Below, piece by piece: positions 17,745-28,500 of a stretch of 28,500 bases of DNA. The position numbers were made by a program, and so were the translations under genes. Numbering within the stretch: position 1 is the stretch's first letter; every line of letters begins with the position of its first letter. The notes under the pieces are model-generated. The model saw nothing but the letters and a program-made list of their open reading frames with translations. It made no database searches and had not been told where the DNA came from. Source of the stretch: Diphasiastrum complanatum (Eukaryota; Streptophyta; Lycopodiopsida; Lycopodiales; Lycopodiaceae); contig CM055107.1 in assembly GCA_029204225.1 (NCBI GenBank), positions 23,394,678 through 23,423,177 of the forward strand, given 5' to 3'.

Positions 17745-18714
17745 CAACAACATAAGACACATCAGGTCGTGTGTGTCTCAAATAAATCAAACTACCCACC
17801 AGCTGTCTATATAAATAAGCATCCACTTTCTCAGATTCGTCATATGCAGTAAGCTTCATGTTGATATCCATAGGTGTACTCAAAGGCTTACAACCCTGCA
17901 TATTGTTATAAAGCAAATCTCGTGCATATTTGCTTTGTGTAAAAAAGACCATGTCTTCCCTTTGCCATACTTCAATGCCAAGACAATAGTGCATCAATCC
18001 TAGATCAGTCATGTCAAAAGCATTGGAAAGATCTGATTTGATTTCATCGATTAACTTCTCATTACTTACTGTAATAATCAAATCATCCACGTACAAGACA
18101 ATGAACACTATATCTGAATCTTGCCTTGGAATGTAAAAATTAGGATCAGCATCACTCTTTACCATTCCTCTTTGCTTGAAGTGTTCATCAATGCCAAGAG
18201 TACCGTGCCCGTGGGGCTTGCTTCAATCCATAAATGGCTTTGTTGAGCTTACAAACAAGATGCTCTCTCCCTGGCTCAACAATTCCTTGAGGTTGTACTA
18301 AGTACACCTCTTCATCCAGCACTCCATTAAGAAAAGCAGATTTAACATCCATTTGCTGGATCTTCCCACCATAGAAAGCAGAAATAGCAATGATAGAACG
18401 TATAGTCACCATCTTAGCTACGGGTGCGAAGGTTTTCTCAAAATCAATACCTTCTTGTTGCTCAAATCCTCTCGCAACCAACCGTGCTTTGTACTTGTTG
18501 AGTTGCCCATCTGTTCTATATTTGATATTATAAATCCATTTGCAAGTGATAGGCTTCTTACCATCAAGTAGCTCAACCCAATTCGACGTCCTCTTTTTCG
18601 ATATGGCTTCCATTTATGTTTCCATAGCTGCACGCCACTCCTGTGCTCCTGTGCTTCATCAAAAGTTTTTGGTTCGTGAGCCTTGAGCACAGAGCCCATC
18701 AAGGCTAGATTCAC
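17745..18714 (-). pseudogene. Copia reverse transcriptase fragment
   Basis: Reads from NLALMGSVL and EPKTFDEAQEH (18713-18650) to GKKPITCKWIYNIKYRTDGQLNKYKARLVARGFEQ in short blocks, then DFEKTFAPVAKM, QQMDVKSAFLNG and NKAIYGLKQAPRA (about 18240-18205). After a frameshift near 18195 it continues with the catalytic LYVDDLII (about 18095-18072), MHYCLGIEVW, STPMDINMKL and YRQLVGSLIYL to SYVVGVV. Both Asp of YVDD are kept. A shift near 18650-18560 also breaks the start. It ends abruptly at about 17745, where a zinc-knuckle fragment of a different element joins on the same strand. RNase H is missing. Confidence 0.85.
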
Positions 18715-18779
18715 TCAAACTCACGAAGGTTTCACTTGTCTTTATTACCTCAATTTTGACTTCTAGCCCTCTCTTTGGA

Positions 18780-19234
18780 CTTCTAGTGACAGCCCTCACA
18801 CTCCCTCACAAAGATAGAATGGAGATTAGATGAGATTCTATCAAAAGACCTATCAACTCCTATCAATTTCCACCAATTTTGGACAAGAACATGGCTTAAT
18901 CTTCTTCCTCCTCCTTGATGGTTCTTCAAGACCTGTAAAACGGATTTAAAGGTCTTGAACCCAGCCTTGATCCTAATTTTTCAATCTTACCTAACCCTAA
19001 AGTTTTGCCAAGTTGGTGGCTAGGTTGGTTTCCACCTCCATGATTCAAGGAATTTGGTCCTATAATTTAGGATTTATGACCAAACAAACCTAACTAACCC
19101 TATGAATGACATCTAACCTATCTAGGGTAGCCTACACATGTGGCAACATGGATTCACACGTGTGGGACCCACCTATGTACAATTTACATGATTTTGTTCA
19201 AGCTAGATTTGCTAAGTTTTGGCAATTTCTCACA
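18780..19234 (-). repeat. LTR fragment related to the element A LTR
   Basis: Read from 19234 on the minus strand it begins TGTGAGAAATTG, like the element A LTR (TGTGAAAATTG). TTGTACATAG follows after the same distance of about 55 bases, then the same 10-bp palindrome CACACGTGTG (19155-19164). Beyond that similarity fades. The left end is not defined, and no primer site or polypurine tract was found, so it is a fragment of a related family. Confidence 0.5.
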
Positions 19235-19279
19235 CACACGAATGTCGTCTAAGGATTTTATTTTATTTCAATTTGTAGG

Positions 19280-19640
19280 AAATCCTTGAAGACAACTCAC
19301 AGCTTTCTTAAAAGTGTCTGGAGCATTACATAATCCAAACAACATTACTATATGCATAGATACCCCATTTGTTGAACAGCACCATTTTATATTGATCTTC
19401 TAGGGCTATTTAAACTTGACAATAGACATTGAAATTGTCCAAAAAATTGTAGGTCTCTTGACCTATTACATACTTTGAGCATGTTTTCTATGAAGAGTAG
19501 GAAAATTACATCTTCTTAAAATTGACACAAACAAAGTGCTCTCAATCTTGTCGATGAAGACGTCAAGTAACTTCACTAGTTCATATTGGATTAGGTGAGC
19601 ATATTGTTGACTAGACCAATAATGCATGCTTATTATCAAT
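19280..19640 (-). pseudogene. Decayed Ty3/gypsy RT fragment
   Basis: The minus strand gives YELVKLLDVFIDKIEST (about 19580-19530), then YNFLDNFNVYCQV, IALEDQYKM and NKWGIYAY, and after a shift NAPDTFKKAVS (about 19310). These match gypsy RT blocks SFLDGFSGY, APEDQ, WGxxxY and NAPATFQ in order. The catalytic YLDD region lies beyond the cut at about 19280. It is heavily mutated and differs from the two other gypsy copies in the window. Confidence 0.6.
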
Positions 19641-20329
19641 TAAGCATCCTATGTGAGTGGGATTGTGTGCACTACCATGTGGAAGGGATATATGCCTTTG
19701 AGCTCACTAACTCGTCTCCCACCACATCATTGCCTATTGATATGATCTCTCTTCAATTTTTTGGTTTGCATAGATACTAGAAATCATATATAAATGTAAT
19801 TAGATAAAAACCACCATGGCTCATGAAAAAGATCATCAAAATACTCTTGATTTATAGTAGTTATTTCAACTCAAAAAGATGTAGTCAAGCAATCTTGAGT
19901 ATACTAAAATCAAGAAACTAGTAGTATAAACTCTTACGTTGTCTCCTTCTAGGTCATCGCTTATGATTTGTGTGTCCAATCTTTTCTATAAGTGTGCTTT
20001 TACCATCCTGACTTTCCCTCAAATAGATTGCTAAAAGCTTTTTGTGGACTTCACTTATAAATGATAGTTATTTCTTTCTCATTATTGTTCATAGTGGATG
20101 TTTTCCCTTGCTCAGATTTCTCTCTTACTACATCATGTTCTCCATTTGCTCTCCTTTCCTATAAATAGTGACAACCTATGCCCAAGGTTCATTCCCACTC
20201 CTTGCGGTAGTGACCATTGGTTCTTCTGCGATGATCTCAATATAATGAATATTTTTTTCTAATCGCTCAATCATTGAAACATTCTATTTGGTTGATAGAG
20301 GCAAGTCTTTCCCCATCATGACCAAAGGT
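19641..20329. other. Unassigned stretch
   Basis: No firm homology. Minus-strand reading shows short protein-like runs downstream of the zinc knuckle at 20348-20389 (for example around 20200), so the C-terminal part of that gene may extend here in decayed form. Confidence 0.3.
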
Positions 20330-20620
20330 TTTTTCAGGTGGAAAGGGACATTTGTTTAGGTAGTGGCTCATTCTCTTACATCTACCACAACTATTGGGCA
20401 ACTTTAAGATTGAACTTTTTGAGAAATAACATAACCTGAGAGCAACTTACGTCTATGAATTGTTGAGTTTTCAAGCAATTTAAATCTTAGACATCTCAGA
20501 GAAACCATTGCTAATGTTTTTCCTAACGATGCAAAATTTGCTATTAGCAAGTAGTGCCTATGTGGTGGATAATATGGCTTGTTCACCATATCTAGAGATT
20601 TTCTACCCTATCTATTGTGA
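20330..20620 (-). pseudogene. DUF4283-like and CCHC zinc-knuckle fragment (LINE ORF1 type)
   Basis: A minus-strand open frame (20589-20404) reads YYPPHRHYLLIANFASLGKT, resembling the A-S-x-x-G-K-P end of DUF4283 domains. After a frame change, LPNSCGRCKRMSHYLNKCPF contains a clean C-x2-C-x4-H-x4-C knuckle (20389-20348). DUF4283 followed by this type of knuckle is typical of plant L1-type LINE ORF1 proteins and their domesticated relatives, which bind RNA. The endonuclease and RT of ORF2 were not seen. A gypsy gag is the alternative. Confidence 0.4.
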
Positions 20621-21443
20621 AGGCATCATAGTATCTAAAAACAAGAGCTAGCTCATTCATCCAATATTAGGAATTGTTTGAAATCAATTAATTCTCAGGG
20701 ATCCCTTTACTAATCAATTTCAATGCTAATCACAAAGATGGACCAAACAAAAACCTACCAATTTGGAAGCCATGCTCCATATCACATGGCACATCCAATG
20801 GTTTGATTTAGATCCCCCACAAAGTAACTCATCCACTAATGCTACTCTCTACTTCCCTAACCCAATAATAATGACAATGTCACATTCATAGTTACGATAA
20901 AAGTTCAAATTTTAAGTCATGATAACTACTCTTTATTTTGCAAATCTTTAAAAGTTCTTTTTGCAACTTGAATAAAAAATTAGAAAAGACCCAATTATCA
21001 CCTTCAAATTTTCATTAAAAACAAGGGTAAAAAATAATTTATTAAGAGGGGGTAAAGTCGAGAGCTCCCATCATAGCATGTCCCCCTTCACCCAATTGGC
21101 TTTCCAATTTTCCCCACTCTCTCCCATAACAAATGTCAATGCCTCCAAATTTTATATCTCCTAGGTGTAATTTGTCGTACTCATTTTGAATGGCATTTCG
21201 AACATAACATCCAACATGTTGAACAAAACCTCAAAACATTATCCTTTATGTATAATCCTTACTTGCAATCACCAAAACGAAAAATCATTTTCGTACTGCC
21301 CTCTAATCGAAAGATATAGATTTGTGAAAATCTAGCTGAATGAAAATTCATTCAACTCCTCAACCTGACTAAGGACATCTGCAACTTGATTTTTCACACC
21401 AAAAATACAATATGACCAAAATAAGAAAACTAGTTGAAATTTC
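20621..21443. other. Unassigned; may hold the LTR of the copia tail at 21444-21578
   Basis: No coding trace. The polypurine tract just to the right predicts that a minus-strand LTR begins at 21446 (TGAGAAATTTC) and runs left. I found no matching second copy and no left end. Confidence 0.35.
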
Positions 21444-21578
21444 TCACTCTCCCTTTTCAGCTAGTTTTAGCATAGACTCTGAGAACACTCCAAGTGAAGT
21501 CCTATGCTTCATAAACAAGTCTTTTCCCAATTCCTTGGTAAAGATATCACTACACTGTGAACTAGAAGGGAAGGTCTC
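21444..21578 (-). pseudogene. Copia RNase H C-terminal tail with polypurine tract
   Basis: The minus-strand frame from 21578 to a TGA at 21446-21444 reads SSQCSDIFTKELGKDLFMKHR. This matches the last block of copia RNase H (ADIFTKPL) and ends with a Lys/Glu-rich tail. The last codons overlap a polypurine run, AAAAGGGAGAG (21457-21447), directly before a TGAG start expected for an LTR. The rest of RNase H is cut off at about 21580. Confidence 0.65.
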
Positions 21579-22379
21579 CTAAAATTCTAAAATTTTAATT
21601 AAGAATTGGTCTTTAAAAACAAGTCAACAAAATATTCATAAACATATCAAAGGAAATACAAAGCTTATCAAAGAAGTAACTCCATTCAACCATGAAGCAT
21701 TCAATCATAAGATGATGAGGGGTCACCCCCCGAAAGGATTCTTTAATATTATGCAAGACCAATTGTCCCTTGGCCAATTGCATATACTTCAATTAATGTA
21801 TTATTCTCAAGGTGATGACACCAACTTGCTTTAAACAAAATTTTAGACATTTTAGTAGACAAGACAACAAGAGATATGGTTTTATGTGTATTGGGAAAAT
21901 TATGTACAAATGTTGCGTGGATAAAATGGCATAAGAGATGAGGGAAGCAAGATTTAGATGATTGTATGTATAGTAGGTCTTGGTAATTATTTGTGGATCA
22001 AAGTAAATTCTGTTCTTTTACTTCTTTTAGATATTGACAATAATTTACTTCCCAATATGTGTATATTGTCCACAGATCAAGGTAAAGAGATAAGTCCTCA
22101 AAAGTGACAGAGATTTTATTGGAACTGAGATTCATTCCATGAATATGAAAAAGATTTACAGTATTCGACTTATTCTTATGCTCATCAAGAGCATGTAGAA
22201 TATTGTTTTCAGTTTTTCTAAGATATTATTATATGTTCATGGATAAACATCCAGTAACTAATAGGACATGGTCAGTTTGAAGATTAAATTGATTTTGTAC
22301 AATGGCTAGAGCTAAAATACCTTCATGGTATGTTGATAATTTGGCCCAAAAATAGTAAAAATTGGAATAAGTCCAAGAA
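21579..22379. other. Unassigned A/T-rich flank of element E
   Basis: No coding trace, LTR or named repeat on either strand. A near-perfect palindrome around CAATATGTGTATATTG (22053-22068) is the only structure noted. The missing outer part of element E's 5' LTR should lie at about 22280-22379 but no homology to the other LTR was seen there. Confidence 0.4.
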
Positions 22380-22550
22380 TCGACGGGACACGCGTCCCAC
22401 CAATGGCAATTGGGCCTGAGTGAACAACTATATGTACACTGTAATTTCGTTTTGAGAAATACAGTTGCTATGTGAGCTTGTTGTGGAGAGTGTTTTCTGT
22501 CTGTGTTACTGTGTAGCATGATCTGTGTTCCTGTGCAAAGCAAATTCTAA
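22380..22550 (+). repeat. 5' LTR of element E, outer end missing
   Basis: Matches 28050-28234, with GACGGGACACGCGTCCC near the start and TTCTAA at the end. It lacks the first ~85 bases of the 3' LTR and a 20-odd-base hairpin-forming segment found there (28077-28100). The inner end is set by the primer site three bases on. Confidence 0.85.
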
Positions 22551-22552
22551 GT

Positions 22553-22564
22553 TGGTATCAGAGC
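22553..22564 (+). promoter_or_regulatory. Primer-binding site of element E
   Basis: TGGTATCAGAGC, an exact copy of the plant copia primer site complementary to initiator methionine tRNA. Confidence 0.95.
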
Positions 22565-24040
<1,476 letters not shown>

Positions 24041-27000
24041 ATGGCAAACATGGGAGAGTCCATTTTGAGTGAAAGTAGCAAATTTGACGGGATTTCCAAC
24101 AATGCAGTGTGAAAATTCAAAATGAAAAACATACTGATGGAGAAAGACGTGTGGGAAGTCATCACAAGTGATGAGAGAAGGCCGCCAAATGAAGCGGATA
24201 TCAAAGTGTTCGACAAAAAGATGAGGAAAGCTTTGACCTTCATTAACTTGTCAGTGAAGGATCACATCATTACCCACATATGTGATGCTGTGACACCCAG
24301 ACAGGCATGGGATGTGCTAAAGGAGCAGTTCGAGACGTCAAATCTGTCAAGAATCATGTTTCTAAAGTCAAAGTTGAATACTGCCCACATGGAACAAGGA
24401 GAGCACATTCAGACGTACATGACCAAAATCAAGACAACGAGGGATGAACTGCATTCTATTGGTGAGCGCATACGTGATGTGAAGCTGGTGCACAATGCAT
24501 TATGCGGCATTGCTGAACCCTATCAGATGTTTGTGAGCGGAATAGCATCAAGAGAAAGGTTGCCAACCTTTGACGAGCTCATAGGAATCTTGATGCAGGA
24601 AGAGCAACGACGAGAAATGGTGAAAGCTAGACATCAAAATGCTGACGATCAGGCACTTGCGACACGCCAAAAACAAGGCAAGGGCAAGGGCAAGGGCAAG
24701 AAGAAGTCTAAGCAGCAATTTGCCAAGTCTCAGGAGGATAATGGAACGTCCATTTCACAGGAAAATGGCGAGGTGTGCAAGATCAAGGGGATAGGCACTG
24801 TTTCAATCCAACTACCTGATGGAAAAAGCAAGATGATCAGGGAGGTACTTTACGTACCAGGCTTGAAGAAAAATCTACTTTCTGTTGGAGTCATTACTGA
24901 TCAAAAGTTGAAAGTAGAATTCACCCATGATCGTTGCTTTGTGAAGGATGTGAACCAAAAGTTCAAAGTTATTGCGGATGGAGTAAGGGAGCCCAATACA
25001 AAATTGTATAGGTTGAATGCTACAATCAAGGGGCAACATGGACTTGTATCGTCCATTCCATCGCAAACCGAGTTGTGGCATAAGAGGCTTGGTCACTTGA
25101 ACTTGGGAAGTCTCAGTTTGATGAAAAAATTGGAGATGGTAATAGGATTGCCTACCATTGAAGACCACTTGAAATCAATGTGCGAATCATGTGTATATGG
25201 GAAGCAGCATCGAGAGAAGTTCAACAAAGGGGGTGTTGCAAGAGCAAAGAACATCCTGGATTTCATCCACACATATTTATGCGGGCCTATGAGGACCATG
25301 TCCTTAGGTAAAGCCTTCTATTTCATGACCTTTATTGATGATATGTCGCGAAAGATGTGGATCTACTTCTTGAAGAAGAAATCAGATGCATTTGACAACT
25401 TCAAGAGCTTCAAAGCATTGGTCAAAAATCAAACAGGTAGGAAGATCAAAGTCCTAAGATCAGATAGTGGAGGTGAGTACAAGTCTAATGACTTTAATGA
25501 CCTTTGTGATCAATGTGGGATTAAAAGACAATTTACGCAAGCTCATACTCCTGCTCTCAATGGTGTAGCTGAGCGCAAGAATCGTACGATTGTGGAAAGT
25601 GCCAGATCCATGCTAGCTGAGATGAAACTACCAAAGGATTTTTGGTCAGAAGCATGCAGTACGGCAGTCTATCTTCAAAATAGAAGTCCTATCATTGCCA
25701 TACCAAAGATAACACTTGAGGAAGCATTCACAAAGAAGAAGCCAAAGGTGAACCACTTGCGAATCTTTGGATGTAAGGCCTTTGTACACGTTCCTAAGGA
25801 AGAGAGACGTAAACTTGATGTGAAAGCTATCAAGTGTATATTCCTAGGATATGATGATCATGTGAAGGGCTATAGATGTTTTGATCCAGTGGAAAGCAAA
25901 GTCCATATAAGCCGTGATGTTATCTTTGATGAATCCAAGATGTATGAAGACGAGGATGTTGAGAAGATAGATACATCCAGTGGGAAAGATGGTATAGTGA
26001 GAATACCACTTGATGATCATCCATTCATTGACCTTTCGAGTGATGAACATGAGGATACATCTCATGATACTACTACTCAACCTCAAGAGACAAGTTGGAG
26101 AGGTAGGGACAAACCTTTTGGTGCAAGAAGGATTGAAGTTGCAGGTGACAAACGCAAGGAGAAGGATGTACCGTGGAATACATCTTCACCAGGAAGCCGA
26201 TCACCTGACAGGAAGCACCCTAAGTGGTTTGAGAGATTGTTGGAGAGCCGCGACATGGATGACTTTCCAAGATCATCTAGCCAGGGAGAGCTACGAAGAT
26301 CAACAAGAGAGAAGACACAACCTGAGAGGTATGAAGCAAATTATGCTCTCTTATCTAGTATTACTCAAAGCAAAGAACCTTCGACTTTTGGTGAATCGAA
26401 GGGTGATGACATTTGGGTCAAGGCCATGGGAGAGGAGATGGAGTCAATTGCTAAGCATAGCACATGGGACTTAGTAGAACCACCAGTTGGCAAGAAACCC
26501 ATGGGTTGCAAATGGGTATACAGGACTAAGTACCATGCAGATGGAAGTATAGCAAAGCACAAGGCAAGATTGGTGATCAAAGGGTATGCACAAAGTAAAG
26601 GCATCGACTATGATGAGACCTTTGCGCCGGTATGTAAGTGGAATACTCTACGTCTACTTGTTGCTTTAGCTTCACATTTTGGTTGGCCTTTGCATCAGAT
26701 GGATGTGAAATCTGCTTTTCTGAATGGTGAGTTGGAAGAAGAGGTGTTCATGGATCAACTTGAAGGCTTTGTAGTGAAGAGACAGGAAAATAAAGTACGT
26801 CGTTTGAAGAAAGCACTTTATGGTCTTAAACAAGCACCACGTGCATAGTATAGCAAGATTGATGCCTACTTTCGTTTAAAGGAGATGGTGAGAACACACT
26901 CTGATCCAAATCTATGTGTCTTATGCTTTGATGGTATGGTTGCTTTGATTGCTCTTTATGTTGATGACTTGATTATTACGGGAAATAATCAAGAGATGAT

Positions 27001-27908
27001 AGACATGATCAAGAAAGACCTCATGGAACAATTCGAGATGACAAATCTCAGCCTGATGCATTATTGCCTTGGAGTAGAGGTGTGGCAAAAAGGACACGAA
27101 GTGGGTTTAACACAGGTGAAGTATGTCAAAGAGTTGCTGCACAGAGTTAGGCTGCAGGATTGCAAACCAGTGAATACTCCTATTGAGCCAGGTAAAAAGC
27201 TTTCTAAGCTTGATGAGTCATAGTCATTTGATGCTACGCTGTATAGGCAGTTAGTAGGGAGCTTGATTTACCTTACCACGACTAGACCAGATATATACTA
27301 TGTTGTTGGCATCGTAAGTCAGTTTATGGCAGCACCTACGGAAATGCATTGGAAGGCAGCTAAACTCATTTTGCGTTATGTGAAAGGCACTTCAGAGTAT
27401 GGCTTGATTTATAGGAAGCATGATGGTTTAGCTGAGTTGTGTGGCTATGTGGATGCGGATTGGGGAGGTGACTATGATGATCGTAGATCCACCACAGAGG
27501 TATGTATTCCAGTTTTGTGGTAGTTGCTTTTCTTGGTCTAGTAAGAAGCAAAGTACAATTGCTCTTTCAACCTCAGAGGCAGAGTATAAGGCAATGTGTA
27601 GTGCATCACAGGAAGCTATATGGTTGAGACAAATCTTGGAAGAAGTTGGCATGAAGCAGAAAAATCCCACGATATTACATAGCGACAGTCAGAGTGGCAT
27701 TCAGCTAGCAAAGAATCCAGTGTTCAATGCGAGAACTAAACACATTGAGATTCAGTATCACTTTATACGTGAGAGGCTGCTGAGTCGTGAAATTCATGTT
27801 GTTCGTTGTAGCACAGAAGAACAACTAGCTGATATTTTCACTAAGCCACTTGTTGGAGAAAAGTTTGATAAGTTTAGATCAAAGCTTTCTGTACTTAAAG
27901 TTTGTTGA
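24041..27908 (+). pseudogene. Copia gag-pol of element E (deleted and mutated)
   Basis: The start chosen is ATG 24041 (MANMGES), in frame with the long ORF. A TGA at 24110 falls in the usual NYxxWK block, after which 908 codons are open (24122-26848). Residue numbers count from 24122. Capsid is 1-180, a basic KGKGKGK stretch 186-193. The zinc knuckle and protease DSG are absent; the sequence jumps near 212-219 to the protease end (GLKKNLLSVG 247-256). Integrase has the HHCC finger H320, H325, C354, C357. Its catalytic triad is damaged: Tyr385 replaces the first Asp, while Asp448 and Glu484 (35 residues apart) remain. RT begins about 764 and continues past a TAG (26846-26848) in the same frame to LYVDDLII (26954-26977), a TAG at 27221, and VGSLIYL. 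A frameshift near 27510 leads into RNase H (STSEAEYKAM, HSDSQS, TKHIEI, ADIFTKPL). Confidence 0.9.
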
Positions 27909-27953
27909 CTTTAAAGCTATGTATATGACTGTATATAAAATAGACTCTACTTT

Positions 27954-27964
27954 AAGGGAGAGAG
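27954..27964 (+). promoter_or_regulatory. Polypurine tract of element E
   Basis: AAGGGAGAGAG directly before the 3' LTR start TTAGAATTAAAG, the expected plus-strand primer. Confidence 0.85.
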
Positions 27965-28234
27965 TTAGAATTAAAGTAGAATCACTTTGCTACTGTACTG
28001 TGGGTCCTATCAGTGGATAAGGATCAGTTGGCCTCGCCACGAGGCAAGTCGACGGGACACGCGTCCCGCCAATGGCAACCTGGGTCATGCATGGGTTGCC
28101 TGAGTGAACAACTATATGTACAGTGTAATTTCGTTTTGAGAAATACAGTTGCTATGTGAGATTGCTGTGGAGAGTGTTTTTTGTCTGTGTTACTGTGTAG
28201 CATGATCTGTGTTCCTGTGCAAAGCAAATTCTAA
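27965..28234 (+). repeat. 3' LTR of element E (complete, ~270 bp)
   Basis: Begins TTAGAATT and ends AATTCTAA, an 8-base terminal inverted repeat, without the usual TG..CA ends. The start is set by the polypurine tract and the end by comparison with the 5' LTR before its primer site. It holds three hairpin-capable inverted repeats between 28031 and 28100. A TATA-like TATATGTA lies at 28113-28120. The two bases after it (GT) also match the 5' copy, so the end is uncertain by two bases. Confidence 0.8.
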
Positions 28235-28500
28235 GTATTTCCATATCATTTGGAGCTTGGATGAGTGGTTTAGGTTTTTTCAAAATCTCAAAATTGGGTG
28301 CTCCTTGATATTTGCGCACACGCACGATTTTATCATTGCGAAAAATCTAAAAAAATCCCATATGTGTTGTTTTTGTCAACCTGTACATGCCGAGAAATGC
28401 AACACTTGTCAAAAATGTGTTGTTTTAACGGTTTCTATGCTTTTTACTTTTTGTGAAAAAGCCGACAAGTTACTATTTTTGTATATTTATCATTAATATT
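28235..28500. other. Right flank of element E
   Basis: A/T-rich, no recognisable coding or repeat. An ORF at 28209-28496 overlaps the LTR end and looks like chance. Confidence 0.4.

Noticed and set aside
18980-19100. Interstitial telomere repeat (CCCTAA words)
   Set aside because: Only isolated AACCCTAA words occur, not a tandem array.
22229-22543. Minus-strand ORF and its twin at 28024-28227
   Set aside because: Both are antisense readings of the element E LTR; their similarity is LTR similarity.

Overview
The window is nuclear DNA from a land plant with a large, repeat-rich genome. A gymnosperm or a fern would fit, but nothing in the sequence fixes the species. The evidence is Ty1/copia and Ty3/gypsy LTR retrotransposons primed by plant-type tRNA sites, a tRNA-derived SINE-like piece, long dinucleotide microsatellites and low gene content. 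No bacterial, organellar or CRISPR signal was seen. Nearly every coding trace is retroelement-derived, and most are broken.

Layout: 1-640 is a Ty3/gypsy RNase H remnant (+), abutting a copia RT/RNase H tail (-, 640-1275) and a copia gag stub (+, 1447-1738). 1992-7987 is 'element A', a minus-strand copia-type element with a complete 3' LTR, polypurine tract, initiator-Met-type primer site and a 5' LTR missing its outer end. Its gag-protease ORF is intact, but the place of integrase/RT/RNase H is taken by about 2.3 kb of unrecognised coding-like sequence ('region X'). 7988-9061 holds a Q/D-rich ORF, a short ORF and a probable exon of a plant FCP1/NIF-type phosphatase. 9458-12343 is a plus-strand gypsy element with a candidate 1.4 kb LTR (a SINE-like insert inside it), a primer site and a decayed RT. 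12376-12540 is an array with an exact 10-bp period. 12580-15060 is a minus-strand gypsy RT-RNase H-integrase relic. 15585-15766 is a compound CT/CA/CG microsatellite.

From 16140 to 21580 the DNA is a mosaic of minus-strand scraps: a copia protease, a piece of region X, a second gag-protease stub, a copia RT, an LTR related to that of element A, a gypsy RT, a DUF4283/zinc-knuckle fragment and a copia RNase H tail. 22380-28234 is 'element E', a nearly complete plus-strand copia element. It has a 213-bp (GA)n tract in its leader, an in-frame deletion across the zinc knuckle and protease site, three stop codons, one frameshift and a lost integrase catalytic Asp.

The most unusual item is region X. 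It sits between protease and polypurine tract, stays mostly in the gag reading frame, contains an internally repeated motif, and a piece of it recurs with conserved residues in a second element about 12 kb away. This suggests a non-autonomous family carrying its own uncharacterised coding region. It would rely on proteins supplied by other elements for reverse transcription and integration.
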